Assembly (NCBI RefSeq): GCF_000152705.1
Contig: NZ_CH672413.1
Coordinates: forward strand, 1,587,978 to 1,651,977
DNA: 64,000 nt
Direction of reading: 5' to 3'
From: Janibacter sp. HTCC2649
GTDB lineage: Bacteria > Actinomycetota > Actinomycetes > Actinomycetales > Dermatophilaceae
Translations under genes and position numbers: made by a program
The notes under the pieces: generated by a model
Seen by the model: the letters and a program-made list of their open reading frames with translations, nothing else
The model's database searches: none
What the model was told of the DNA's origin: nothing
Part shown: positions 44,888 through 53,730 of the stretch, in pieces
Layout: each line of letters opens with the position of its first letter
Position numbering within the stretch: position 1 is the first letter of the stretch

Positions 44888-46041
44888 GCGAGGCGACACA
44901 GACCGCGAAGGCCGAGCACACGGCATACGACGGAGAATTCCTGGTCGACGCCAAGGGCATCAAGGTCCACTTCCCGATCAAGCGTGGAGTGATCTTCGAC
45001 AAGACCATCGGTCACGTCTACGCGGTGGACGGGGTGGACCTGCAGATCCGCACCGGCGAGACCTACGGGCTCGTGGGCGAGTCGGGTTCGGGCAAGTCCA
45101 CGCTCGGCCGGGCCATCCTCAACCTCGAACCGCCCACGGCGGGCACCGTCGAGTTCGATGGCGTCGACATTGCCTCGCTCAAGGGCGAGACGCTGCGGCA
45201 CAAGCGCCAGGACATCCAGATGGTGTTCCAGGACCCGATGGGCAGCCTCGACCCGCGCCAGACCGTCGAGTCCCTGCTGCTCGAGGGCATGAAGGCCCAC
45301 GGGCTCGCCAAGGACGGAGCTCAGGCCAACAAGAGGCTGCGCGAGCTGCTGCAGGCCGTCGGGCTGCCCGTCGCGGCTCTCAAGAAGTACCCGCACGAGT
45401 TCTCCGGTGGCCAGCGGCAGCGCATCGGCATCGCCCGCGCCCTGTCGGTCAACCCCAAGCTCATCGTCGCGGATGAGCCCGTGTCGGCCCTCGACGTGTC
45501 GGTGCAGGCTCAGGTCATCAACCTGCTCGAGGACCTGCAGGAGGAGTTCGGACTGACCTACCTCGTCGTCGCCCACGACCTCGCCGTCGTGCGGCACATC
45601 AGCGACCGGATCGGGGTCATGTATCTCGGAGGGATCTGCGAGGAGGCCGACGCGGACGACCTCTACGCCCAGCCGCTGCACCCCTACACCCGGGCCCTGA
45701 TGTCGGCCGTGCCGGTGCCGGACCCGCTGGTGGAGGATCGGCGCGAGCGGATCATCCTCACCGGCGACCTTCCCTCACCGTCCAACCCGCCCAAGGGTTG
45801 CCGGTTCCACACCCGCTGCCCCTGGCGGCAGGAGACCAAGTGCGACACCGAGCGACCCGTGCTGCGCATCCCGGACCTCCCCGGCATCGCCACGAGTCAC
45901 CGCGTGGCGTGCCACTGGACCGAGCAGATCGAGTCCGGTGAGATCCAGTCGCACGAGGTGAAGGCGCAGCTCGTCGAGCAGCACGACGCCGACGGCGAGG
46001 TCGACCTCATCGGCCCTGCCTCCATCTCGGAGGCGTTGTGA
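44884..46041 (+). CDS. ABC importer ATPase, DppF type
   Basis: 385 residues from the ATG at 44884. Walker [21 protein letters not shown], signature FSGGQRQRI and LIVADEPVSALD are intact. The HPY region holds GCRFHTRCPWRQETKCDTERP, shown here as RFHTRCPW and KCDTERP. It completes a full importer (binding protein, two permeases, two ATPases). The extra acidic C-terminus of about 40 residues is unusual. The cargo cannot be read from sequence. Confidence 0.93.
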   Translation: MSEATQTAKAEHTAYDGEFLVDAKGIKVHFPIKRGVIFDKTIGHVYAVDGVDLQIRTGETYGLVGESGSGKSTLGRAILNLEPPTAGTVEFDGVDIASLKGETLRHKRQDIQMVFQDPMGSLDPRQTVESLLLEGMKAHGLAKDGAQANKRLRELLQAVGLPVAALKKYPHEFSGGQRQRIGIARALSVNPKLIVADEPVSALDVSVQAQVINLLEDLQEEFGLTYLVVAHDLAVVRHISDRIGVMYLGGICEEADADDLYAQPLHPYTRALMSAVPVPDPLVEDRRERIILTGDLPSPSNPPKGCRFHTRCPWRQETKCDTERPVLRIPDLPGIATSHRVACHWTEQIESGEIQSHEVKAQLVEQHDADGEVDLIGPASISEAL

Positions 46042-46145
46042 GTTCTCGGCCTTTGTGACCAATCGCCCTCATGGGAGCCGTCAACCCGGCATCATCGCCG
46101 ACAGCACCATCACTCCCTGAGCACGACCACTGACCTGGAGGTCAC

Positions 46146-47003
46146 ATGAACATCCGACGCATCGCCGCTGCGGCTGCCATCGCAGCAGGGCTCGTCGCTG
46201 GGCCGGCCCTGGCCGCCCAGGCCATCACCGGTGGCCAGCCCGACGGTGAGGGCCACCCCAACGTCGCCCTCATCGCCTTCTACGACGCGACCGGCCGATT
46301 CCGCTGCACCGCCAGCCTCGTCTCCCCGACCGTCCTCGTGACGGCCGCCCACTGCACTGACGGCACCCTGGGCAAGACCGCGGTCACCTTCGACACCCAC
46401 ATCGCCGATGCTCCGCCGTCGCCCCTGCCGACCGCCGCTGACATCACAGCGGGGTACACCTCGGCAGAGCTCAAGGCTGCTGGCTACTACTCCGGCACAG
46501 CGCACACCCACCCCGCGTACTCCGACTTCACCGACCTCAAGAACTGGAATGACGTGGGCGTCATCGTCCTCGACGAGCCGATCACCTCGATCGCCCCGGT
46601 CAAGGTCGCACCGTCGGGCTTCCTCAACCAGTTCACGCCCAACGTTCTCAACCAGACGCTCTTCACGTCGGTCGGCTACGGCACCGAGGTGCGCCAGGCT
46701 GCGACCGGACCGAAGAAGCCCACGCCCCAGTCGTACCCGCTCCTGCGCCGCGTCACCGACGAGAAGGGTCAGAAGCTCACGCCGCAGATCCTCCAGGTCA
46801 ACGGCAACGAGAACGACCCGTTCGGAGGCGGTGGCACCTGCTTCGGTGACTCCGGTGGCCCGACGTTCAAGGGTGGCTACCAGGTCACCGTGACGTCCTA
46901 CGGCTACACGAGCAACTGCCGCTACCTCGGTGGTCTGCAACGCATCGACATCCCCGTCGTCCAGACGTGGCTTGCCGAGTTCGGTGTCGCACCGGCGGCC
47001 TGA
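46146..47003 (+). CDS. Secreted trypsin-like serine protease (S1)
   Basis: 285 residues with a signal peptide ending near AAQA (residue 26), then ITGGQPDGEGHPNVAL, the activation-type N-terminus. The triad is His in VLVTAAHC, Asp in NDVGVIVLD and Ser in GGTCFGDSGGP. The residue six before Ser favours a chymotrypsin-like or broad pocket rather than strict trypsin, but this is uncertain. It follows the ABC importer by about 100 bases and might feed peptides to it, an inference from position. A strong terminator follows. Confidence 0.9.
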   Translation: MNIRRIAAAAAIAAGLVAGPALAAQAITGGQPDGEGHPNVALIAFYDATGRFRCTASLVSPTVLVTAAHCTDGTLGKTAVTFDTHIADAPPSPLPTAADITAGYTSAELKAAGYYSGTAHTHPAYSDFTDLKNWNDVGVIVLDEPITSIAPVKVAPSGFLNQFTPNVLNQTLFTSVGYGTEVRQAATGPKKPTPQSYPLLRRVTDEKGQKLTPQILQVNGNENDPFGGGGTCFGDSGGPTFKGGYQVTVTSYGYTSNCRYLGGLQRIDIPVVQTWLAEFGVAPAA

Positions 47004-47032
47004 CCCACACCTGACGGCCCATCTGGCCGTAC

Positions 47033-47074
47033 CCAGCGAGGCCGGCTCCGCATGCGTGGAGTCGGCCTCGCTGG
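47033..47074 (+). terminator. Terminator after the serine protease gene
   Basis: A 12-bp stem (47033-47044 with 47063-47074), one mismatch, then four more pairs around an eight-base loop. No T-run follows directly. Confidence 0.75.
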
Positions 47075-47100
47075 ACGTCCGGCTCCTTTAGAGTCAGGCT

Positions 47101-47415
47101 GTGCCCATGAGTCGCCAGCTGACCGATGAAGAGATCGAGCGACAGCTCGCAGACCTGCCCCTCTGGACTCGTGAGGGAGACACCATCGTCGCGACGATCG
47201 AGGCGCCCGACTTCCCGGCGGCCATCCGCATCGTCGCCGAGGCCGCGGAGGTCGCCGAGGAGATGAACCACCACCCGGACATCGACATCCGCTGGCGCAC
47301 CACCTCCTGGCTCCTGACCACCCACGACGCCGGTGGGCTGACCCAGCTCGACATCGAGCAGGCCCACCGGATCAACGAGATCGCCCGACGTCACGGTGTG
47401 TCCTTCGGTGGCTGA
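47101..47415 (+). CDS. 4a-hydroxytetrahydrobiopterin dehydratase (PCD/DCoH)
   Basis: 104 residues. The active-site motif EEMNHHPDIDIRW with the paired His is diagnostic, with LPLWTREGDTIVATIEA before it. The enzyme recycles pterin cofactor after aromatic hydroxylation; in bacteria without such hydroxylases it may act in molybdopterin-related recycling. GTG 47101 or ATG 47107 can be the start. It overlaps the VIT gene. Confidence 0.9.
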   Translation: MPMSRQLTDEEIERQLADLPLWTREGDTIVATIEAPDFPAAIRIVAEAAEVAEEMNHHPDIDIRWRTTSWLLTTHDAGGLTQLDIEQAHRINEIARRHGVSFGG

Positions 47416-48130
47416 ACCCACTCGCATCCTCGACAGCCACGACGAGCCACACCACAACGGCATCGGGCAGCGCCTGAACTGGCTCCGGGCGGCAGTGCTC
47501 GGGGCCAATGACGGCATCGTCTCCACCGCGGGTCTGGTCATCGGTGTCGCGGCGGCCACGACCGAGCGGTCCGTCATTCTCACCGCCGGACTCGCAGGGC
47601 TGGCGGCGGGCGCCATGAGCATGGCCGTCGGCGAGTACGTCTCGGTGAGTACCCAGAGGGACACCGAGGAAGCGCTCCTGGCCAAGGAACGTCGAGAGCT
47701 GCGCGAAGAACCCGAGGCCGAGCTCGAAGAGCTGACGCAGATGTATGCCGACAAGGGCCTCCCAGCGGATCTGGCTCACGAGGTGGCCGTCCAGCTGACC
47801 GCCCACGATGCTCTCGGCGCCCATGCCGAGACCGAGCTCGGTATCGATCCGAACGCCCTGACCAGCCCCTGGCACGCCGCCTGGGCCTCCCTCATCTCGT
47901 TCACCGTCGGCGCGCTCATCCCCCTCATTGCCATCGTTCTCGCAGGCGTCAGCATCCGGGTGCCCGTCACCGTGGCCGCCGTCGTCGTCTCGCTCGTGGG
48001 CACCGGATGGCTCAGCGCGCGCCTTGGCTCGGCGCCTCCCTGGCCGGCCGTGCGGCGGGTCGTGATCGGCGGGCTGATCGCCATGGCCGTGACCTACGCC
48101 ATCGGATCACTCGTCGGGACCCAGGTCTGA
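47408..48130 (+). CDS. VIT1/CCC1-family membrane transporter
   Basis: 240 residues from the GTG at 47408 overlapping the dehydratase stop; a GTG at 47396 is also open. Motifs are LRAAVLGANDGIVSTAGLVIG and GLAAGAMSMAVGEYVSVSTQRD (each quoted in part), both typical of VIT/CCC1. Five helices are expected: two before and three after the acidic cytosolic part (KERRELREEPEAELEELTQM). Relatives move Fe2+ or Mn2+. The acidic loop lacks a clear ferritin-like domain, so it is the short type. Confidence 0.88.
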   Translation: MAEPTRILDSHDEPHHNGIGQRLNWLRAAVLGANDGIVSTAGLVIGVAAATTERSVILTAGLAGLAAGAMSMAVGEYVSVSTQRDTEEALLAKERRELREEPEAELEELTQMYADKGLPADLAHEVAVQLTAHDALGAHAETELGIDPNALTSPWHAAWASLISFTVGALIPLIAIVLAGVSIRVPVTVAAVVVSLVGTGWLSARLGSAPPWPAVRRVVIGGLIAMAVTYAIGSLVGTQV

Positions 48131-48825
48131 TGACGCGCTATCTGATCGTGCAGCACGAACCCGAGGCACCGGCCGGCTGGCTCGGGGAGCGCTGGGAAGC
48201 ACAGGGCATCGAGCTCGACGTGGTGCGCCCGGACCTTGGCGAACCCATCCCCGAGGCCCTGACCCACGATGCCCTCGTCGTCCTCGGCGGCCCCATGAAC
48301 GCCAACGAAGATGACGCCTTCCCCTGGCTCGCGCCCACGAGGGAGCTGATCCGATCCGCGGTCGCCGACGGCAAGCCCACCCTGGGCGTCTGCCTCGGAC
48401 ACCAGCTGGTGAACGTCGCACTCGGTGGTGAGGTCGTCGTCAACCCCAACGGTCGCCTCGTCGGTCTGAATCCCCTGTCCCTCAGCGATGTTGGCGAGGT
48501 CGACCCGCTCCTCGCCGGACTCTCGGGTCGCGACGTCGTGCACTACAACGGTGACGTGGTGAGCCGCCTCCCCGAGGGAGCCACAGTCCTCGCGACATCG
48601 CCCGATGGGTCAGCGCAGGCCGTCCGCTACGGCCCCCGAGTCTGGGGCGTGCAGTTCCACCCCGAGACCACCCCCGAGGTTTTCGCCGACTGGATGTCCA
48701 CCTTCGTGCCCGAGGGTGACGAGCCGTTGGACGGCGCGCAGACCTGGCTCGCCGAAGTGCAGTCACGACGCGAGTCGCTCCAAGCCACGGGGTATGCCGT
48801 AGCCAACGCATTCACCCGCGCCTGA
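48130..48825 (+). CDS. Class I glutamine amidotransferase-like protein (GMP synthase type)
   Basis: 231 residues from the ATG at 48130, overlapping the VIT stop by one base. The nucleophile elbow is LGVCLGHQLV and the His/Glu pair is VQFHPETTPE, completing a Cys-His-Glu triad. No synthetase domain is attached. Stand-alone members hydrolyse gamma-glutamyl compounds or act on unknown amides. The context with a VIT transporter gives no clear role. Confidence 0.88.
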   Translation: MTRYLIVQHEPEAPAGWLGERWEAQGIELDVVRPDLGEPIPEALTHDALVVLGGPMNANEDDAFPWLAPTRELIRSAVADGKPTLGVCLGHQLVNVALGGEVVVNPNGRLVGLNPLSLSDVGEVDPLLAGLSGRDVVHYNGDVVSRLPEGATVLATSPDGSAQAVRYGPRVWGVQFHPETTPEVFADWMSTFVPEGDEPLDGAQTWLAEVQSRRESLQATGYAVANAFTRA

Positions 48826-48840
48826 GCCCCGTGGCGTTCC

Positions 48841-48940
48841 GCGTGACGTGCGTCTGACCGAAGTCCTTCGCGCACCAACAGACAAAGGTGCGCCGAGACG
48901 AACGTCGCGCGAAGGACGCAGGGCAGCTAGCGCGTCACGC
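48841..48940. repeat. Nested imperfect inverted repeat downstream of the amidotransferase gene
   Basis: GCGTGACG (48841-48848) pairs with CGTCACGC (48933-48940), and an inner 11-bp arm 48863-48873 pairs with 48907-48917. The 158-base gap between convergent genes holds no open frame I can support. It may end transcription from either side. Confidence 0.5.
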
Positions 48941-48983
48941 GCAGCGCCAGGGGCGCAACGCGAGGAGCACCCGAGGCGCCCGG

Positions 48984-51116
48984 TCAGTCGCCTTCGGTGG
49001 CCCGGAAGAGGACCTGGGCGAACTCGGACTGGGTGGCGGCCTCGAGGGAGATGGACTTGCCGTCGGGGCCGGCCAGGGGCAGCTTCCAGTTGGGGTACTC
49101 GTCGTCGGTGCCGGGCTGGTTGATGGCGCGACGGTCACCCACGACATCTGACAGGGAGATCGCGCGCAGGACGCTCGGCGTGTGGCCGAGCCAGCGGTGC
49201 ATGGCCTCGATGACCGAGGGCAGACCGGCGGCCGGCTCGAGCCATCCTCGGGCGACGAGGGCGGCGCGGACCTTGGCGATCGACTGCTCCTCGTGGGCAC
49301 GCTCCTCCTCGACGGGACGCGTGAGAAGGCCGAGACGCTCGCGGATGTCGACGTGCTCGAGGGTGAGGAAGCCTGCGGTGGGCGGCAGGTCGTGGGTCGT
49401 CACCGACGACAGGCACAGCTCGCGGTAGTCCTCGGGCGGGGTCGGGGCGTCATCGGTGTTCTCGAACCACATGATGCTCGTGCCGAGGACTCCGCGTTCC
49501 TGGAGGTAGTCGCGAGTGTTGGCCGGGACCACGCCGAGGTCTTCGCCGATGACGACGGCTCCGGCGCGCTGGGCCTCGAGGCAGAGGATGCCGATGAGGG
49601 CTTCGTGGTCGTAGGTGACGTAGGTGCCGTCGGCCGGGGTGAGGCCCTCGGGGATCCACCACAGACGGAAGAGACCGATGACGTGGTCGACCCGGATCCC
49701 GCCGGAGTCGCGCAGGATCGAGCGCACCATGTCGCGAAAGGGCGCATAGCCGAGCTCGGCGAGGCGTTCGGGGTGCCACGGCGGCTGGGACCAGTTCTGG
49801 CCGAGCTGGTTGAACTGGTCGGGTGGCGCGCCGACGGTGACCCCGCCCGCGAGGGCATGGGCCAGGCCCCAGGAGTCGGCGCCGTGCGGGTGGACACCCA
49901 CCGCGAGGTCGTGGACGACCCCGAGCGACATGCCCGCGTCCTTGGCCTCGCGCTGGACCTCGCCGAGCTGGCGGTCGAGGAGCCACTGCAACCACATGTG
50001 GAAGCGCACGCGGTCGTGCTGGCTGGCGGCGAACTCGGCGACGGCCGGGCTCGCGGGGTCTTGGTACTCGGTTGGCCATTGCGACCAGCGCTGACCGTGG
50101 CGCTCGGCGAGAGCGCACCACGTGGCGAAGGTCGACAGGCCCTCCCCCTCGCGTTCGCGATAGCGGTCGAAGTCGCGCGCCCGGCGCCCCTCAAGACCCA
50201 AAGCGTGGACCAGCGCGAGCGCCTCGCTCTTGGCCGCCCAGGCGCCATCGCGGTCGATCGTGTCCGTGGTGTTGAGGGCCTGAGCCTGGGCCGCGAGCGT
50301 GGCCACGCGGGCTCGGGACCTCTCGTCCAGACGCACCAGCTCGGGGATGTCCTCGACGCGCAGGTACATCGGGTTGACGAAGCGACGGGTCGTCGGGAGG
50401 TAGGGCGACTCCTCCATCGGGGCAGTGGGTTCGGCCGCGTGCAAGGGGTTGACGAGGACGAACTCGGCCCCGAGGTCAGTGGCCGCCCACGACGCCAGGT
50501 CGCCCAGGTCCGCGAGGTCACCAACTCCCCAGGAACCCGCCGAACGCACCTGGTAGATCTGCGTCATGAGGCCCGTGACGCCGCCGTGGCGCAGAACCTC
50601 GGGCAGCTCGAGCCGACCCGGGGTGATGACGAGGGTCGAGAGCTCGCTGCCCTCCGACACCGCGGGCTGGTCGAGGTGGGCGATGAGGCGGTGCCAGCCG
50701 GTCGGCAGGTCACCGGGAAGCTCGAACGTCGCCTCACCGAGCTCGCGACCATCGACCACTCGCGGGTGCACCCATCGCTCGACCTGCGGCACGTCACGCG
50801 TGCTGCCGTCCTCGAGCTCGACGGTCAGTGAGACGGCAGACCCGTGGGGCACGTGCGCATGGATCCACGGAGTCCAGCCCTCCCGGCATACAACGGTTGC
50901 CGGCAGGGTGCGGCGCCACGGCCGGTTGTCGACGTCGGCCAGCGCGGACGCAATCGATTCCTCCGAGCCGACCTCGACGCCGAGCGCGGTGAGGACACTG
51001 CGCAACGCAGCGTCACCGATGACCGTGTGGGCGCCCTTCCAGTCGACGAAATCGGTCGCCACACCATGGGCTCTGGCGAGCTCGAGGAGGGCATCGGACG
51101 GCGCGACCGGGGACAT
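48984..51116 (-). CDS. malQ: 4-alpha-glucanotransferase (amylomaltase, GH77)
   Basis: 710 residues from the ATG at 51116. The long type has an N-terminal region of about 200 residues before the barrel. GH77 motifs: GDLADLGDLASWAATDLGAE, SPYLPTTRRFVNPMYLRVED, the nucleophile region GIRVDHVIGLFRLWWIPEG, acid/base VIGEDLGVVPANTR and TTHDLPPTAGF. It moves alpha-1,4-glucan chains during maltose or glycogen use. No other glycogen gene is adjacent. A terminator hairpin separates it from the symporter. Confidence 0.94.
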   Translation of the reverse strand: MSPVAPSDALLELARAHGVATDFVDWKGAHTVIGDAALRSVLTALGVEVGSEESIASALADVDNRPWRRTLPATVVCREGWTPWIHAHVPHGSAVSLTVELEDGSTRDVPQVERWVHPRVVDGRELGEATFELPGDLPTGWHRLIAHLDQPAVSEGSELSTLVITPGRLELPEVLRHGGVTGLMTQIYQVRSAGSWGVGDLADLGDLASWAATDLGAEFVLVNPLHAAEPTAPMEESPYLPTTRRFVNPMYLRVEDIPELVRLDERSRARVATLAAQAQALNTTDTIDRDGAWAAKSEALALVHALGLEGRRARDFDRYREREGEGLSTFATWCALAERHGQRWSQWPTEYQDPASPAVAEFAASQHDRVRFHMWLQWLLDRQLGEVQREAKDAGMSLGVVHDLAVGVHPHGADSWGLAHALAGGVTVGAPPDQFNQLGQNWSQPPWHPERLAELGYAPFRDMVRSILRDSGGIRVDHVIGLFRLWWIPEGLTPADGTYVTYDHEALIGILCLEAQRAGAVVIGEDLGVVPANTRDYLQERGVLGTSIMWFENTDDAPTPPEDYRELCLSSVTTHDLPPTAGFLTLEHVDIRERLGLLTRPVEEERAHEEQSIAKVRAALVARGWLEPAAGLPSVIEAMHRWLGHTPSVLRAISLSDVVGDRRAINQPGTDDEYPNWKLPLAGPDGKSISLEAATQSEFAQVLFRATEGD

Positions 51117-51153
51117 GACTCCATCCTGCCCCGCCCCGGTGCAGGGACACGAA

Positions 51154-51185
51154 CAGGGCGCCGTCGCAACCGCGACGGCGCCCTG
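51154..51185 (-). terminator. Terminator after the symporter gene
   Basis: A perfect 14-bp stem (51154-51167 with 51172-51185) with loop AACC lies between the symporter stop and the malQ start on the minus strand. Confidence 0.8.
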
Positions 51186-51207
51186 GGCGCTCAGCTCCGG
51201 ACCGGGG

Positions 51208-52890
51208 TCAGGGGCTGGGAGTGCTCTCGTGCGGACCCAGTGCCAGCTTCTCGACGCGGGGGTCGCCCGCGTCTGCGAAGTAGTCACCCTTGATCGTCTC
51301 GTCGTGCCCGTTGGACACCTTCATCGCGTTGAAGACACCGCTCAGGATCGCAGCGACGATCAGGTTGATGGCGAACGCCGTCATCGCGATGTAGCCCATC
51401 TGGGCGATGCCGGGGATGTTGGCCAGCGACCCACCGAAGTGGCTGCCGGTTGTCGGGTTGACGACGTTGTAGGCGGAATACGTGCCGTAGACCATGCCGA
51501 CAGCCCAGCCGGCGAGGAGGGCCCACCGGTGGAACCAGCGCGTGTAGAGACCGAACACGATCGCCGGGAACGTCTGGAGGATCCAGATGCCGCCCAGGAG
51601 CTGGAAGTTGATCGCGTTCTGCTTGTCGAGCAGGAGGACGAAGACCAGGGCAAAGCCCTTGACCACGAGCGACACGAGCTTGGAGACCTTGGCCTCCTGC
51701 TGGGCGGACGCGTCCGGCCTGATCCACTCCTTGTAGATGTTGCGGGTGAAAGTGTTCGCCGCCGCGATCGACATGATCGCCGCAGGCACGAGGGCACCGA
51801 TGGCGATCGCCGCGAACGCGATGCCCGCGAACCAGCTCGGGAACATGTCCTCGAACAGCTGCGGGATGACGAGCTGCGCGTTCGGCTTGCCGTCGAGCCC
51901 AATGGGCTTGGTACCAGCCGCGATCGCCACCCAACCGAGCAGCGCGAGCAAACCGAGGACGAAGGAGTAGGCCGGCAGGATGGCCGCGTTGCGTCGGATC
52001 GTGTTGCGGTTGCTGGACGACAGGCTGGCCGTGATCGAGTGGGGATACATGAACAGCGCGAGGGCAGAGCCGAGACCCAGAGTCGCGTAGGCCCACATCT
52101 GCTGACTCCCGGGGACAAAGGCGCCGACCGGTTTGCCCGTTGCCGGGTTGGGCGTCGACATCTTCTTCTCGGCCGCACCGAAGATCGCCTCCCAGCCACC
52201 GACCTTGGACGGCAGGTAGATGATCGCGACGATGATGACGAGATAGATCAGGCCGTCCTTGACGAACGCGATCATGGCGGGGGCGCGCAGGCCGCTGCTG
52301 TAGGTGTACGCCGCGAGCAGGGCGAAGGCGATGAACAGCGGAGCATCCTTGGCGACCCAGTTGTCGCCACCGCCCACACCCGTCACCTCGAGGACGGCCT
52401 GGATTCCGACCAGCTGAAGGGCGATGTAGGGCATGGTCGCGAGGAAGCCGGTGACGGCCACCGCGAGCGAGAGTTCGCGACTGCCGTAGCGGCCCTTCAC
52501 GAAGTCGGCCGGAGTGACGTAGCCGTGGCGGTGGCTCACCGACCACAGCCGCGACATGAAGACGAAGATGATCGGGTACAGCACGATCGTGTAGGGCACG
52601 GCGAAGAAGCCCGAGACCGATCCGAGCGCAAACATCGCGGCTGGGACGGCGACGAACGTGTATGCCGTGTAGAGGTCACCTCCGAGGAGGAACCACGTCA
52701 CCCACGTGCCGAAGGAGCGACCACCCAGGCCCCACTCGTCGAGCGACTCCATGCTGGAGGGTCGGCGCCAGCGGGTCGCCATGAACCCCATGACGGTGAC
52801 GACGAGGAAGAGCACGATGAGGATCGTCAGGGCGACGTAGTTCACGCCGCTCGGGTTCTGTGCGGGAAGTGCCGCGGCCAACGTGTTCAT
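51208..52890 (-). CDS. Sodium/solute symporter (SSS), MctP-like monocarboxylate transporter
   Basis: 560 residues with about 13 helices. SSS features: GRSFGTWVTWFLLGGDLYTAYTF, shown as GRSFGTWVTWFLLGG, GYVTPADFVKGRYGSRELSL, and the sodium-site helix IAIGALVPAAIMSIAAANTF. It probably takes up pyruvate, lactate or acetate. Its start overlaps the DUF3311 gene by four bases, the usual partner of such symporters. Substrate is by family analogy. Confidence 0.88.
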   Translation of the reverse strand: MNTLAAALPAQNPSGVNYVALTILIVLFLVVTVMGFMATRWRRPSSMESLDEWGLGGRSFGTWVTWFLLGGDLYTAYTFVAVPAAMFALGSVSGFFAVPYTIVLYPIIFVFMSRLWSVSHRHGYVTPADFVKGRYGSRELSLAVAVTGFLATMPYIALQLVGIQAVLEVTGVGGGDNWVAKDAPLFIAFALLAAYTYSSGLRAPAMIAFVKDGLIYLVIIVAIIYLPSKVGGWEAIFGAAEKKMSTPNPATGKPVGAFVPGSQQMWAYATLGLGSALALFMYPHSITASLSSSNRNTIRRNAAILPAYSFVLGLLALLGWVAIAAGTKPIGLDGKPNAQLVIPQLFEDMFPSWFAGIAFAAIAIGALVPAAIMSIAAANTFTRNIYKEWIRPDASAQQEAKVSKLVSLVVKGFALVFVLLLDKQNAINFQLLGGIWILQTFPAIVFGLYTRWFHRWALLAGWAVGMVYGTYSAYNVVNPTTGSHFGGSLANIPGIAQMGYIAMTAFAINLIVAAILSGVFNAMKVSNGHDETIKGDYFADAGDPRVEKLALGPHESTPSP

Positions 52891-53228
52891 CGGTCACTCC
52901 GCTCGTGGCGGCCGTGGCTGCCGGAACTGCTGGGCGTGCCGGGCGTGGTCTTGCGCGAGTGACGCTCGTCCTCACCCATGGGGCGGTGGGGGCGGGCCTT
53001 GAGCACGAGCCGGTAGGCCGTGTAGGTCAGCGCCGAGCAGAGGAAGACCCAGAGGAACTGGTACCAGATGAAGAAGGGGAAGCCCCACAGGCGCGGCTCG
53101 ACCTTGGCGTAGGAACTGACCCACAGCAGGGCCACGACCGGGATGGCGAGCAGCACAGCCGCCACGGCCAGCAGCCCCTTGTTGGCGGGTGGGACCGTGT
53201 CATGGTCCACGACCTCGTGTTCGTCCAC
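52887..53228 (-). CDS. DUF3311 small membrane protein
   Basis: 113 residues from the GTG at 53228, with AGAGG nine bases upstream. Two helices (about 18-38 and 53-74: GLLAVAAVLLAIPVVALLWV; FPFFIWYQFLWVFLCSALTY) are joined by EPRLWG, typical of DUF3311. The C-terminus is polar and His/Arg-rich. It is probably an accessory subunit of the SSS symporter encoded next. Confidence 0.88.
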   Translation of the reverse strand: MDEHEVVDHDTVPPANKGLLAVAAVLLAIPVVALLWVSSYAKVEPRLWGFPFFIWYQFLWVFLCSALTYTAYRLVLKARPHRPMGEDERHSRKTTPGTPSSSGSHGRHERSDR

Positions 53229-53389
53229 GAGACAACCTCTTTTCGTCTGCGTTGCGAGCGCCGTTGCGCGCACCCGCGAACACTAGTCCTGGGACGTGGC
53301 GCACGTCACAACGCCTCGCCGGTCAGTTTCCACATGGCACCCCCTCGGCGGCAGAAAGTACCTTGCCCGGGTGGAGGTGGCCGGGCACC

Positions 53390-53623
53390 ATGACCGCCAT
53401 GGGCATCAAGGCACCCGAGGGGTTCGACTTCACGGAGCGGGCGGACGGCAGCGTCGTCATCACCCACCACGGCAAGACCGCGACCGTGCTGCGTGGTCGC
53501 AGGGCCGCCGACTTCCTCGAGGACGCCGAGTCGGGCGACGACCAGGAGCTCATGGCCCGCGTCACCGGCAACTACAAGCACGGCAACGAGCGCGCCGCCA
53601 GGAACCACCCGCGCAACCGCTGA
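53390..53623 (+). CDS. Small conserved hypothetical protein
   Basis: 77 residues: MTAMGIKAPEGFDFTERADG at the start, then VVITHHGKTATVLRGRRAADFL and a basic C-terminus. The middle looks like three short strands and a helix. I do not recognise a named family. An ATG three codons later is possible. It lies before the kinase gene but has no sign of shared transcription. Confidence 0.65.
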   Translation: MTAMGIKAPEGFDFTERADGSVVITHHGKTATVLRGRRAADFLEDAESGDDQELMARVTGNYKHGNERAARNHPRNR

Positions 53624-53667
53624 ATCCTTCGGGTATGCCGCCCGCTCACCCGTGCGTGCGGGCGCCA

Positions 53668-53700
53668 CTCAGGCATCGCTCAGGGCCGCGCTGCTAGCCT
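53668..53700 (+). promoter_or_regulatory. Promoter of the kinase gene with YTCAGG direct repeat
   Basis: CTCAGG at 53668 and 53679 (11-base period), then ten bases and TAGCCT (53695-53700) as -10 box. The repeats occupy the -35 position, as expected for activation by an OmpR-type regulator. The start would fall near 53707, and GGGGA precedes the GTG. Confidence 0.65.
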
Positions 53701-53730
53701 GCGTGCGCACTTCGAACTGACGGGGATCGC

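Noticed and set aside
50566-52962. Open frame of 798 codons on the plus strand
   Set aside because: Antisense to malQ and the symporter; composition of a GC-rich shadow frame.
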